Shown here one piece after another: positions 21,864 through 32,372 of a stretch of 64,000 nucleotides of DNA (position 1 is its first letter; every line of letters begins with the position of its first letter). Under the pieces are notes generated by a model, which saw only the letters and a list, made by a program, of their open reading frames with translations, had not been told where the DNA came from and made no database searches. The stretch covers positions 1-64,000 of the forward strand of contig JANBVO010000049.1 of assembly GCA_030052745.1 (NCBI GenBank), given 5' to 3'. The DNA is from Pleurostoma richardsiae (lineage: Eukaryota; Ascomycota; Sordariomycetes; Calosphaeriales; Pleurostomataceae). The position numbers were made by a program, and so were the translations under genes.

Positions 21864-22370
21864 ATGACTTCCATCCTTACTACCCGGTCCTACGCTGCTG
21901 TGCGGCCCCTCGTCACCGCCAGCATGCGGCGAACCATCGCCACCACCACCCCGCGGATGGGAATGAAGGAGAGCTCTGGCCGTACGTATCCCTAGCTCAC
22001 CTCTAGCTTCTTCACTATTCCTTCGTCCTGCTTCCCGCATCTATCCTGCACACGGGGCAGGCACTAACCGCCTACATCCACAACAACACTTTCTCACGAA
22101 CACCTAAACGACCGCCCCTCGCTGACCACCACCTTTGCCACAGACAACCCGGACTACGAGCGCCACAAGCAGGACCTGCTCTCCAAGCATAAGCAGGGCA
22201 AGGGCCACTGGAAGCCCGAGCTCGCCTCCAACAGCGAGGAGTCCGTCAAGGCTGACCGCTCCGAGCCCCTCGACAGCTCCGCCGAGTCCATCAAGAAGCT
22301 TCAGGAGCGAACGAAGAAGGCCACCGAGGAGACCGACAAGCACGGCACCAGCATGTCGGACGGTCTGTAA
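21864..22370 (+). CDS. small mitochondrial-type protein, 114 residues
   Basis: Two exons, 21864-21981 and 22144-22370, join in phase 1 (C|AC codon). The first 30-35 residues are Arg/Ser/Thr/Ala-rich without acids (MTSILTTRSYAAVRPLVTAS, then MRRTIATTT), a good mitochondrial presequence. The mature part is very hydrophilic: 'DYERHKQDLLSKHKQGKGHW', 'ELASNSEESVKADRSE', then a Lys/Glu-rich helical end. There is no membrane segment, so it is not a carrier. The charged helical composition resembles stress-induced, LEA-like proteins. Function is not recognised. The CRE site upstream would fit stress control. Confidence 0.83.
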
Positions 22371-22879
22371 GAGAAAACCCCGGCAACGGGAGTTGGGAAT
22401 GTGGCAGGAGAAAGCTTTTCCCTCCGAGAGGGTTGCAGTTCATGTATGGTCTAGGTGTCTCGGGAGTTTCGGTTTTGATCGAGAGAGGAGGAACTCATAG
22501 ATTGCACTGTGCGGCAGACGGGACTCGCGTAGTATGATATGTCTTAGGCTTGACCTCGAGAACTGCAACTTGCATGTATGAATAAGACGGCGTGGCACCT
22601 AGGCAGATCATGGTTTGGATGGTCAATAGAATGACTCGACAGTGCTTGTTACAGCTTCCTTCACTAGAGAAGGCGTATCTTGATTTCGTCGAAGCTTCCT
22701 CAGACTTCTAAAGCACACAGGGATATCAGCAAACTCATTGAATTCGTAGGCCGCCCGCCGAAACCACCAGCCATTGCAATGCATCAAGGCGTGCCTTATC
22801 ACCAATCTCACCCAGCTCATCCGAAAGCACTGGGCTTCCTGCACTGCAGCTACTTAAGAAACCGGCGGGAAAACCAGAC
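22371..22879. other. convergent intergenic region
   Basis: 509 bp between the stop codons of the small mitochondrial gene (+) and the JmjC gene (-). No coding or RNA signal seen; presumably both 3' UTRs. Confidence 0.6.
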
Positions 22880-25800
22880 TCATCGTCTTCCTCCCCGGCC
22901 TCTGCGACCACCCCTGCCGCGACCCCTGATGGCGAGACGGCCCCTCGTCGCGAGAGGACGCCCCCTGGTCGCGGTGCGAGGCGGCATCTTCCTAGCTGGT
23001 ATGTCTTCATCGTCATCATCATCGGAATCCGATCCCGAGGCGCTGCCACTGCCACTGCCACTGCCACTTTCAACGGAGGCTCTCTCGTCCTGGTGAGACT
23101 CATCCTCGGACTCCTCGTCCGAGTCGCCCAGCCTGACGACCGTCGGCCCCTTAGGCGGAGGTGCGCTCCTGCTAGGCCGGAGCTCAGGCTCAGGTTCCGG
23201 CTCGGCGTCGTCGGATGACGGCGTCGGGGAGCTAGACTCCTCTTCGGGCGTGGGGACGAAGTCGTCATCCTCCATCAGATCTGCGGGTCCCTCTGCAGGC
23301 TCAACGGGAGTCTCCTCGGCATCATCCGATCTCGGCGTCTGCCCATCTTCGTCCGCGGGAGTGGCGGACCCCGCTGCTGTCGTGAGCGTTTCACTTGACC
23401 TAGTAAGGCGAGCGGTCGCCGGGCTCGGCTGAGCACTACTCTCCTTGCTTGACAGGCCGTCCAACTTGCGCGCCGTGATCTTGAATTTCTTGCCCTTGAG
23501 CGCTAGACGCTCGGCCATGGAGAGGTACATGGCGTTGGTAGGGTTAACCGCAGCCGGTGATGGCTTAGCCTCAGGCTTGGCTTTGGGTGGGCGACCTCTG
23601 CGTCGCTTCGCCGGAGGCTCCGAGACTCCTTCAGCGGCCGCCTGCGCTCCCTTATTGGCACCCGCCTCGCCATCCTCGTCGTTTGCCTCAGCAAGTTCAC
23701 GCGCGAGCTGCGCCTCAAGCTCATCGACAGTGACGTCAAGGGAGTCTCGTTCCTCCTCCTCAGCAGGTTCCGTAGTCGTAACAGGGAGCGACGACCTCGG
23801 CGGCCGGCCACGTCTCTTCCTCGTGGCTGTCTGAGGAGTTGCTGCAGGACGTGCTGGAACCGGCTCAGACTTGCGCGGTGGTCTGCCGCGCCTGCGACCG
23901 GTGCCAGATGGACCAGCGGCCTTCGAACTGGCCTTTGCAGAGGTGCTGGTCGGTGCGCCACCTTCTGTAAGCGCACGAACGGCATCTGCGGCCAGGTCTA
24001 AGGAGTCTTTGGCTGTCTCCGAGGTGCTGCCTCCTTCGGTCAAGAGACGAGACTTCGGGATGTAGATCTCATCAAACTCTTCCGCATCTTGCTCATGCTC
24101 CGCGTAGGATACCTTCGGTTTGGAGTGGCGAAGCGAGGGAACATTTGCTGTAAATGGGCGTAGCTCGTCGTCTTCGTCTTCTTCTCCCACTTCATTGTCG
24201 TCCCTGCCTGGGCCGGCCTGCTCGGCCGACGTGGCCGGCTCCTGTGGCCCGGTCTCAGCAGGCACATCTAACATAGGAGAATCTTCGAAAAGCGCTGGGT
24301 CAACATGCATGAGGACGTCATGCTGCGGCTCATTGTCCTGTTTCGTCTTCTTCTTATGAGACTTTGGGGCCGTGAAGTCCGGATCGTTGTCGTTCTCTTG
24401 CCGTGCTCGTCTCCTTGCCGCCCGGAGGGTTTTCTTCATATACTCAGATGGCTCGTCCTCAAGGACTAGATCCTCCGCAGTAGGCATTTCATATTCGTCA
24501 AAAAGGATCTTATCCGGAGTGTCGTCCTGCTCGTAGTACCCCATACCAAGCATGCGCTGATGACCAACCAGTGGTAACTCTCCGTACCCGGATGGGTCGG
24601 GGTAGTCGGACTGGTCAGCAGGTACCGAAACAGACATGTCTGCCGTCGCAGCTGGCCCATGGACCTCGCCTGCGGAATGTTCGGCGGGCGCGCTTGATCC
24701 GGGCTCTGCCAATGTGCTGACAGCTCGGTCTGCAGGGGCACCGTCTCCATAGCCATTCGCAATGGACTGCTGCATTGCAGCATCTAAGCTAGAAGCTGCC
24801 GCGCCATTCGCTAAAGGTCCGACAACGTTGTCGATTTCTCCGTTCCTAGCCTTCTCTGCATCGGCCTCTTGTCGCAGTCTCTCCATGCGCTTGCTCTTGT
24901 GGCTTCGGGTTTGGTCGCCAAGGGAATTAAGCCAGCCTAAATTATGTAGCCGGAAGTCGACGAGAGACTCTACACTCCGGTCGTCTGCGACAGGACGGGT
25001 ATCATGGCCAAGAAGAGTATTCTTGGGTTGGTAAGGGTTCTGAGTCGGCGACTTTCTGCAGGCACCACAGTTACAGATCTTACGGCATGCTGGACATTGC
25101 CATTTCTCCTCCTGTAGTACCTGCTGGGGCATCGTGTCGAAGGCACGGTATAGGACACCGTAACAGTAAGCGTTGTTGCAACCAGGGTTGGAGCAAAACG
25201 CGAGACGGTAGGTATTGTCCTTGTGTTGGCAGACGTGACACCTGTGTACATCCCCCTTCTTCTTCTTCCTCCTCCCACGCTTCTTCTTGATATTGCCGTT
25301 GTCATCCACATCCGGCTCAGACGGCTCAGGATCCGAGGCTTCTTGCTGCTTGGTGATGTCGTTGAAAGGTCGACGGCGCAGCTGCTCTTGACAAATCTGA
25401 GCGAGAGACTTCTTGCCCAGCCTCCTCCGCGCAGCTTCTAGAGGTAATGGGGAGTTATTCAGGTCAATACTTCCGTCGTTCTGTATCACTTTCAAACGCC
25501 ACGCATCGTAGTTGCTGGTGAGTTCAGACCAGTCCCACTGTTCGCACCAACTGAGCCCCGATACACAGAGACAGGACCGGCCCATCGCGTAACATTCCAT
25601 ACAAACGTCATAGGTGTCCTCGTCGCCATTAATGAGCTGCCGGACGCAATGCTTGCAGGTCAGAAACCGGTTGAAGATGTTGGAGCGGCAGTACGAGCAG
25701 GTGATGAAAGAATCGAACGGGATATACTCGACGTCCTTCTCCTTGGTTCCAAAGATCTCATCGACAAGGATTTCGGTGAAAAGCAATAGAAGCCTCTTGA

Positions 25801-27037
25801 AGTCGTTCTGTATCTGCTTCATGCGGACGGAGTTGCGGATCACCTCTCGTCCAATTCCAAGCCATGAACTTTCGTTCTCCTCAGCGGATTGCATTATATC
25901 GTAGTATTTCTTCAGGGTGTAGTAAATGATGGCCTTGTTCTTGTACTGCTCATCTCTGCAAACAAGGCGGGCCTTTGGTAGGGCTTCGTGCAGGGCGAGC
26001 TGAAGGGTCTCCACTGTTGTCCGATTCCATGCAACCTTCATGGTCCTAGTGCCGCGGTTCCAGACCTGGTGTGGTGCCAAAGGGGGGACGAGGATGAAGT
26101 CTCCGGCTTTCTGCTCCACTATATATACCGGAAACGTCGCCTTTTTCCAGGCGTTGATCTGGGCAAAGTGCTTCTCGATCTCGACATCGTGACCGAGCAT
26201 TGACAGAAAGTATTCCCTGACTACTTCCCTATCCTTGCTCTCGGTCATGAACCAGATTGAACTGCCGGGTTTCTCTCCGTTCGTGTCGCCGGAAGCCTCG
26301 ACCATGATATTCTGGCCGAGGGTGGCGCACATCTCACGATGAGCCGGCGTATATGTTCCCTCATGGCCAATGTAGCACATCAAATTCTGTGCTCGCATCT
26401 CCTCCGGCAGGCTACTCATCAAGTCCCCAGCGGGCGCAACAGCACTCTGCTGATCCATGAACATGTGGTCTTCTTTTGCCCCAGGCTTCTCCTCCACATT
26501 CTCGTTCATGTAGAATAGGACTGGCGGGATGAGCTTGCGCAACCAATCGTGCCATTCAGGCGGACAGTCTATGTCCTTGAGATAAAGCCTCTGGCGGCGT
26601 TCGTCGCGGAAATTATTCGGCGTCCACTGGTCCGTCAACTGCTTCATCGACCTTAAATAATGGCCCATCGTCATGGGGATATTGTTCTGTGCATTGATGT
26701 CTCTGACATCCTCCTCTGTTACTGAATAAGCATGCTATTGGGCAGGAGATGGTGCTGCCAACTCACGTCGCTTGTCATATGCGTGCTCCAGCCACTCTGC
26801 GCTGAACAGGTCTTTCGGTAAGCCGCTGTTCCATTTCTCAATAACCAGAGGCTTGCCGCCCTCTATAACATGGATAAGCACCAGCTTTTCGAACTCGTGA
26901 GGGCCAAGCTGCCAGATCTGGGCTGCAGGGATTCGAAGCACCCATTCGAAGTTCGGCGTTCCCTCAACGAGAGCGTGTAAATCGAGATCCGGAGGGATTG
27001 GGTCGAATTTCGCTTGTGGATGTAATGCTGACGGCAT
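22880..27037 (-). CDS. JmjC-domain chromatin protein with CDCA7-type zinc finger, AT-hooks and RG-rich tail
   Basis: Two exons, 27037-26767 and 26721-22880 (46-bp intron), encode 1370 residues. The JmjC domain lies near residues 110-330. Candidate iron ligands are the HxE in 'TPAHREM' (about H218, E220) and the distal histidine in 'VPPLAPHQVWNRG' (about H308). A first cysteine cluster ('CSYCRSNIF...CKHC...CMECY') spans about 432-474. A second, about 585-645, reads HRCHVCQ...CSNPGCNNAYC...WQCPACRKICNCGACRK and matches the zf-4CXXC_R1 finger of CDCA7/MAOA-repressor R1. The C-terminal half is acidic, with three or more AT-hooks (RRGRPPR/K) and an RG-rich end. Family members are histone lysine demethylases acting in chromatin. 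Whether this one is active is not shown. It is divergent from COQ2. Confidence 0.92.
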
Positions 27038-27965
27038 CTTGGCGAGAGAGGGCTCTCATTTCAGAGGCCCTCAAATTGGCTGTGTGCGAAGCGCGAAATC
27101 GTCCTGTCTGGTTGTCGGCTTCAAGCGAGCGCTATCGGCTCTTGGAGCTCAAGGTCTATCGCGACAAGCTCTCCACTTGCGCGACCGGAGCATTCGCGCA
27201 CTTTTCAGAACGCTGCGATGCGATAGCGAAGCTTGGGACCTCGCCTACATCCCATAGGATCCGCAAGGTCGAATGTGGCTATGGCTGTCAAGCCTTGGTC
27301 TGCGGTGACTCGTGAGGTGACGGAATTGCGACGAGGCTGGAGGGCGGCGTGAGGAAGCGACGCGATGGTGAAAGTGATTGTAGAGGATCAATGGTGGGGC
27401 CTTATCGATTGGTAAGGTGCTAATTTGACTGTACCTCTCGCTAATTGGCTGGCTGCAATCCAAGTGCGCCACATCTGTGGCTGCAATGCGCCAAGGCTGA
27501 ACACAACCTCGCTGATATCTTGAGAATGTTCCGCAGGGCCCGGCATAGGGATGAAGGATGATTTCTGCGGCTGCCTCTTCACTTTCTTTGGCCAATCTTC
27601 ATGAGACGGCGATTTTCCGATTAGCTGGACGGTCAGGGAGGAGTTGAGCTTTGTCTTCCGCGCAAACGGAGCAGGACAACGGCGAGAACCTTGACTGGGT
27701 AAACAAAGTGTAACTTAGTAAGTGCGTCAAGCTTTTATAGATGGTTGAGCAATTCCTCTCTGCTCTCGTTTCCGGCTCTAATGCGTCAAACCCCGGGGAT
27801 GACGTTTCTCAACGGCAGTGAGCGATGATAAGAAGTGAAGTGCTCCAAGGCGTAAACCTTGAGGGGTTGCATGACGATCTGGTCTCTTTGAATTAGACGA
27901 TAGTTTTTTAATGCATGTCTAACTAGCATTGTAGTTCTCTCTTTACGCCTGATATCGGTTCAAAC
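27038..27965. promoter_or_regulatory. divergent promoter between JmjC gene and COQ2
   Basis: 928 bp between divergent ATGs at 27037 and 27966. Only short overlapping open frames occur. I see no diagnostic regulatory element beyond the shared-promoter arrangement itself. Confidence 0.55.
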
Positions 27966-29195
27966 ATGGCTTCCACGTTGTGCCAGCTGTCTCTGAGACA
28001 GATTTCTCGTTCATCAACAATGAGGACATGTCGAAACCATGCCAGCTTCGCCAAGCGGAACGTTTTAGGCCGGCCACGTCTCTTCCAAGGCCAGCCATTC
28101 CTTGCATATCATGCATCAAATAGGCTTTCAACTCCCTCATCAAGTGGCGGGGCCTTCAAGCAGACAGGATGTGTCAACATCGCAGCTGCGGCGTCTCCGG
28201 AGGTATCACCATCGCCATATGAGCCTCCAAAGCAAGGCCTCCTCTCGGTACTCCCTAAGGCGTGGGTGCCATACGCCGAGCTCGCACGCTTCGACAAACC
28301 GGCCGGGACCTACTATCTCTATTTCCCGTGCCTCTTCTCAACGCTGATGGCGGCCCCTATGGTAACCCCCATGGCCAGCCCGCTGTCGGTGGTTGGTTAC
28401 TCGACCCTGTTCTTCGCCGGCGCCTTGATCATGCGCGGAGCCGGCTGCACCATCAATGACCTCTGGGACCGCAACCTTGACCCGCAAGTGGCCCGGACCC
28501 GTCTCCGGCCCATCGCTCGCGGTGCTGTCACTCCCTTCAAGGGCCTCGTTTACACCGGCGCTCAGCTGTTCGCCGGTCTGGGCATCCTGCTGCAGTTCCC
28601 CTTCGAGTGCTTCTTCTACGCCGTGCCGAGCCTGCTCTTCGTTGCGGCCTACCCCCTGGCCAAGCGAGTGACGTACTATCCCCAGTTCGTCCTCGGACTC
28701 ACCTTCTCATGGGGCGCCATAATGGGATTCCCCGCGCTCGGCGTCGACCTCCTCTCGAACCAGGCCGCCCTGGCTGCGGCGGCGCTTCTGTACAGCTCCA
28801 ATGTCGCCTGGACCGTGTTGTACGACTTCATCTACGCGCACATGGACATCAAGGACGACGCCAAGGCCGGCATCAAGAGCATCGCCCTGGCGCACGACGC
28901 GCAGACGAAGCAGATCCTGATGGGCCTGGCGGCGACCCAGGTCGGCCTCCTGGCTGCGGCCGGAGTGGCTGCTGGGGCTGGCCCGGCGTTCTTTGTCGGG
29001 AGCTGTGGTGGCGCGCTGGTGTCACTAGGCATCATGATCAAGAGGGTCAACCTTAAGAGCGTCAAGGACTGCTGGTGGTGGTTCGTCAATGGCTGCTGGA
29101 TCACTGGGGGGGTTATCAGCGCCGGTCTGGCTCTGGATTATACTGTACGATATCTGCAACAGGACGAGAGCAAGGACACAGAAGCTCAGTCCTAG
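27966..29195 (+). CDS. coq2: 4-hydroxybenzoate polyprenyltransferase, mitochondrial (COQ2)
   Basis: A single intronless frame of 409 residues. Residues 1-60 form a basic, Ser/Arg-rich mitochondrial presequence. The UbiA prenyltransferase core carries both Asp-rich motifs: 'NDLWDRNLD' (about 164-172) for the polyprenyl diphosphate-Mg complex, and 'YDFIYAHMDIKDD' (about 287-299). 'RFDKPAGTYYLYFP' is the substrate-binding segment before the first helix. About eight or nine hydrophobic helices follow. The enzyme attaches the polyprenyl tail to 4-hydroxybenzoate in the inner mitochondrial membrane, the second stage of ubiquinone synthesis. Length and motifs match fungal COQ2 closely. The GC-rich codon use is typical of an expressed gene in this window. 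Confidence 0.97.
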   Translation: MASTLCQLSLRQISRSSTMRTCRNHASFAKRNVLGRPRLFQGQPFLAYHASNRLSTPSSSGGAFKQTGCVNIAAAASPEVSPSPYEPPKQGLLSVLPKAWVPYAELARFDKPAGTYYLYFPCLFSTLMAAPMVTPMASPLSVVGYSTLFFAGALIMRGAGCTINDLWDRNLDPQVARTRLRPIARGAVTPFKGLVYTGAQLFAGLGILLQFPFECFFYAVPSLLFVAAYPLAKRVTYYPQFVLGLTFSWGAIMGFPALGVDLLSNQAALAAAALLYSSNVAWTVLYDFIYAHMDIKDDAKAGIKSIALAHDAQTKQILMGLAATQVGLLAAAGVAAGAGPAFFVGSCGGALVSLGIMIKRVNLKSVKDCWWWFVNGCWITGGVISAGLALDYTVRYLQQDESKDTEAQS

Positions 29196-29457
29196 ACGAT
29201 TGAGCAACCTGTAACAACACTGTATCACCAGACGAACCTCCCTTAGCTCAAATAATCTTCCCCAGCGTGACGAGAAGAATATGACACATAGTGACATCCA
29301 AGTCGTCTTCAGGCGACCAATGACCCTTTATTCGTCGATCATGACTACCGTGAGAGTATCAGATTCCCTTAACCTGATACGATGCCAATGCGAGCAAGCA
29401 CAGTTGACGCCAGGAACCAAAAACCTTCCATTTTCCACCCCTCTCCAGCCGATCCGT

Positions 29458-30019
29458 TTACGAACGGGGCTTCTCCTTCTTCTCCTTCCACAGAGCCAGC
29501 AGACCGACACCAGAGACCTTGACGACCTTGAACCGCACACCAGGGATATCACCCTTGGCCTTGCCCTTGCGACCGAAACCAGCCAGGAGGACCTCGTCGT
29601 TCTCGTCCACGAAGTTCAGGCAACCGTCGTTGGGGACTAAAGGGAACACAGGAGTCAGCTAGCAGTCCCATCATCACCGCTCTTCACTCGCCACGCCAAT
29701 CCGTCTTGAATAGTGGCGAAATCTTATCGAAATCTGCGCAGGGGATTCGGGGAGTCGTACCGAAAGCAGTGACCTTCTTGCCGTTCTTGATGAGCTGCAC
29801 ACGGACGCACTTCCGGATAGCGGAGTTGGGCTGCTTGGCCTCGACACCGACCTTCTCGAGGACGATGCCCTTGGCATGGGAGGAGCCACCGAAGGGAGAG
29901 GACTTGTAGGCGGTACCCAGGGCACGCTTCTTATATCCGAGATCGGCCCATCGCTGCTCGCGGCGGTTGTTGCGCAGCTTCCTCGCGGAGTTGAGACCTC
30001 TAGGCTTGCCCTTACCCAT
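29458..30019 (-). CDS. rps23: 40S ribosomal protein S23 (uS12)
   Basis: Two exons, 30019-29761 and 29636-29458, with a 124-bp intron, encode 145 residues, exactly the eukaryotic length. The sequence is nearly canonical: '[20 protein letters not shown]', '[20 protein letters not shown]' and '[20 protein letters not shown]'. Pro64 in 'KQPNSA', the residue hydroxylated by Tpa1/OGFOD1 in other eukaryotes, is present. uS12 sits at the decoding centre of the small subunit and affects translational accuracy. The intron splits the Val codon in 'KVTAFVPNDG'. No anomalies. Confidence 0.98.
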
Positions 30020-30496
30020 GATTGCTGATGGGAGAATATGTCAGTTCTTGGCTCTCGATAGGACGAATGTCGCGTGTGGAAAATGTATTCCTGGTGAAAT
30101 CCGAAGAATTCGAACCCTCTAATCGGATTGACTTGGGCTGGAGAGTTATGGATGCACGTACCGACTTGATGTGGTGATCGCTGTGAATGGGTTTCTCTGG
30201 AGGGGTGGTCGTTGAGCGTCGAAAATTGTTCAGAAATTCGCACAGGCGGAAGCCTCGAAATTCTGATAGGGTTTACCCGCCCTGATCCACCCTGAACGTC
30301 AGCCTGAGGCAGAAACACATTATCTAAGCCGACCCGCTTAAGTGGATCCTCAGTCTGATTCGTTAACAAAGACCCACCCGTGTATAATTGCATTGCCAGA
30401 TGAGATGCTCTTAATGCTGTTGATGTGTCCATCGTATGCTCACAACTCACCGCGCATCTCAACGGTACCAGCATGACAAGATGTAGCCAATGAGCC
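30020..30496. promoter_or_regulatory. divergent promoter between RPS23 and the 305-residue protein
   Basis: 477 bp between divergent starts. A short perfect inverted repeat (AATCCGA...TCGGATT, 30098-30129, loop 18) lies about 80 bp upstream of the RPS23 ATG and would be in its leader. Confidence 0.5.
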
Positions 30497-31414
30497 ATGG
30501 CTCAACAATCCAAAAACAAGCAGCGGGGGCCCCCGCCGTCCCTCTTTTTGCATCCCTCGCCGGCTGCCTCTCATGTTTCTCTCCCAGGTATTCTGGCACC
30601 TGGAGCGTCTGCCTCGACTGGTTCCAACACTGCGTCGGGCACGACGGTCCAGGTCCCAAACTCCCTTCACCGTACTACCTCTCTTTTAAGTCCTCGGGAT
30701 CCAGGAGCGACATCATCGCCCACTGAGGGACGCCGAGCAAGTCACGCGGGTCAGACTCTTCGTGGAACTACGAGCATAGGCCTGAGCGGCCTCCCTCTCC
30801 CGCCGCTGCGCACAGGAGAGTCCAGTCGTGCCACTGATAGGACAGATGCTCTCTGGGCTGAGATGCAGGCTACGCTGGAAGAAGTCGAGCTGAGTGCCAG
30901 CGGCGGCACGCGTGTCTTCGGACCGGATCATGACAGGAAGCTGGCCGAGCTGAGGGCCGCCCAGATTGCTCTTGCTCAGGCGTGGGCTAGGAGTGAGGCG
31001 GATGATGCCATCGAGACCACCATCTCAGGAGCGGCTGCGGCTGCTGCTGCTGCGGTACCTGGCTCTGAGAAAGGTGTCGGGGCTGAGGGAGCAGGCGGGA
31101 AAGCAGACACTGTCGGTGGAGGGACAGATGGCGGGGCAAGGAGCACCGCTGGTACAGGAAGCGCAAGACCAGGCAGTGCTGGGGTAGGCGCTGAGAGACT
31201 GGGTGCCAAGATGGAAGAAGAGACCGAGGTGGACATTCTTCTTGCCAGGAAGAGGAGAGAAGCGAACGACAGGTACTTCCAACGCGTCGGTCAAGGAGTG
31301 CTGGACGTTGTGGCCAAGCTAGAGGAGGTGTCCATTGCCATGCGGGCTGTTGAGCAGGAGAGCAAGGACATATGGGGAGAAAACGACAGCGCCCCCAGCA
31401 CACCAAAGACATGA
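30497..31414 (+). CDS. unrecognised fungal protein with C-terminal coiled coil
   Basis: A single frame of 305 residues starting at ATG 30497. The N-terminal third is Ser/Pro/Thr-rich and disordered. A helical segment, 'DALWAEMQATLEEVELSASG', is followed by 'FGPDHDRKLAELRAAQIALA'. A long Ala/Gly-rich linker (about 180-230) comes next. The C-terminal helix, 'VDILLARKRREANDRYFQRV' then 'GVLDVVAKLEEVSIAMRAVE', looks like a dimerising coiled coil, and the protein ends 'ESKDIWGENDSAPSTPKT'. The two helical blocks look conserved, and the linkers do not. No enzymatic motif, signal peptide or membrane segment is present. A structural or vesicle-adaptor role is possible, but I cannot assign one. No introns seen. 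Confidence 0.8.
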   Translation: MAQQSKNKQRGPPPSLFLHPSPAASHVSLPGILAPGASASTGSNTASGTTVQVPNSLHRTTSLLSPRDPGATSSPTEGRRASHAGQTLRGTTSIGLSGLPLPPLRTGESSRATDRTDALWAEMQATLEEVELSASGGTRVFGPDHDRKLAELRAAQIALAQAWARSEADDAIETTISGAAAAAAAAVPGSEKGVGAEGAGGKADTVGGGTDGGARSTAGTGSARPGSAGVGAERLGAKMEEETEVDILLARKRREANDRYFQRVGQGVLDVVAKLEEVSIAMRAVEQESKDIWGENDSAPSTPKT

Positions 31415-32012
31415 ACGACCCGCGGCTCCAGGCAGAGCAGCGTAGACTACCTATGCACCGCGGCGTTCGGAGTTATGGTGCTGGGAATAGTATCGGGTTC
31501 TCTCTTCTAGAACTGCTCAAGCCTATTATGGGTCGTGTTTCCCAGCTGAAAGGGTAAACAAGGCTCATCGTTGCGGATACCCATGCAGTATCTCCTTGCA
31601 ACACCTCTGTATTCTAGACGATGTAACGCATATATCGAGGGAATGTACGAAAAGCGGCTATAGTAAGGTCACGTGATGCTGCACCTCAACTTGAAGCACC
31701 TTCCCAAGTTGGGCTGCCAAGCAGTGGGGCATTAGGCCAGAGCGGCGCCGGAAGGCGAAAGAAGGGAGAGCCGGAGGTGGTTAGCAGCAGCCGACGACGT
31801 CAAACCACCCTGCCAATCACCCATCACCCCATTCGACCAAGACCACGACATCGCTCCCGGCGCTTCCAGACGACAACCCTCCAAATCTCTCCTCGTCTGC
31901 CTAGAAAACCACGAATCTTGAGCGATTTCATCTCGCTGCTTCACCACCTCCCGACGACTACTGCTCGATTCTGAAACAACCAGAGATCGTCAGAAACAAC
32001 AAAGCAGCCACA
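31415..32012. promoter_or_regulatory. promoter region of the I9 inhibitor gene
   Basis: 598 bp between tandem plus-strand genes. It contains the palindrome TCACGTGA at 31669-31676, preceded by G (GTCACGTGA), a good Cbf1/Pho4-type bHLH site, about 340 bp before the ATG. The last 200 bp are C/A-rich, typical of a leader. Confidence 0.45.
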
Positions 32013-32372
32013 ATGAAGCTGATCGCATATCTCCTGGCGCTCCTCACCGTCGTGTCCGGCGCCCTTGCCGTTGACGTCCAGAAGGCGTTCATCGTGTCTT
32101 ACCCGAGTGACACACCCAACAAGGTTGTCGACCAGGCGAAAAAGGCGGTCTTGGACGCAGGAGGCGTGATCACGCACGAGTACCATCTTATCAAGTGAGC
32201 TCAACCGTTGCCTGGACATTGTATCCATAAACTTCGAGCTGACCTCCATCGCCGCAGGGGATTCGCAGCCACCGCAGGAGAGAAGGTCTTCCAGAACCTG
32301 CAAGCCATGGGGTCCAAGTACAATGCGCTGGTTGAGGAGGACCAGGTTGTTTCCGTCGCCGGTTCGTCGTAG
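32013..32372 (+). CDS. secreted I9-type subtilisin propeptide-like protease inhibitor
   Basis: Two exons, 32013-32194 and 32258-32372, encode 98 residues. The first 19 residues (MKLIAYLLALLTVVSGALA) form a clear signal peptide. The rest is one inhibitor I9 domain: 'VQKAFIVSYPSDTPNKVVDQ', 'AGGVITHEYHLIKGFAA' and 'LQAMGSKYNALVEEDQVVSV'. Such domains bind and block subtilisin-family serine proteases; the yeast relative Pbi2 inhibits vacuolar protease B in the cytosol and vacuole. The signal peptide here points to secretion, or to the endomembrane route. There is no attached protease domain, so it is a free-standing inhibitor or chaperone-like propeptide. The 63-bp intron splits the Lys codon before 'GFAA'. 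Confidence 0.92.

Noticed and set aside
30101-30120. tRNA-like B-box (GGTTCGAATTC) on the minus strand near RPS23
   Set aside because: No A-box, anticodon arm or acceptor stem can be drawn around it.
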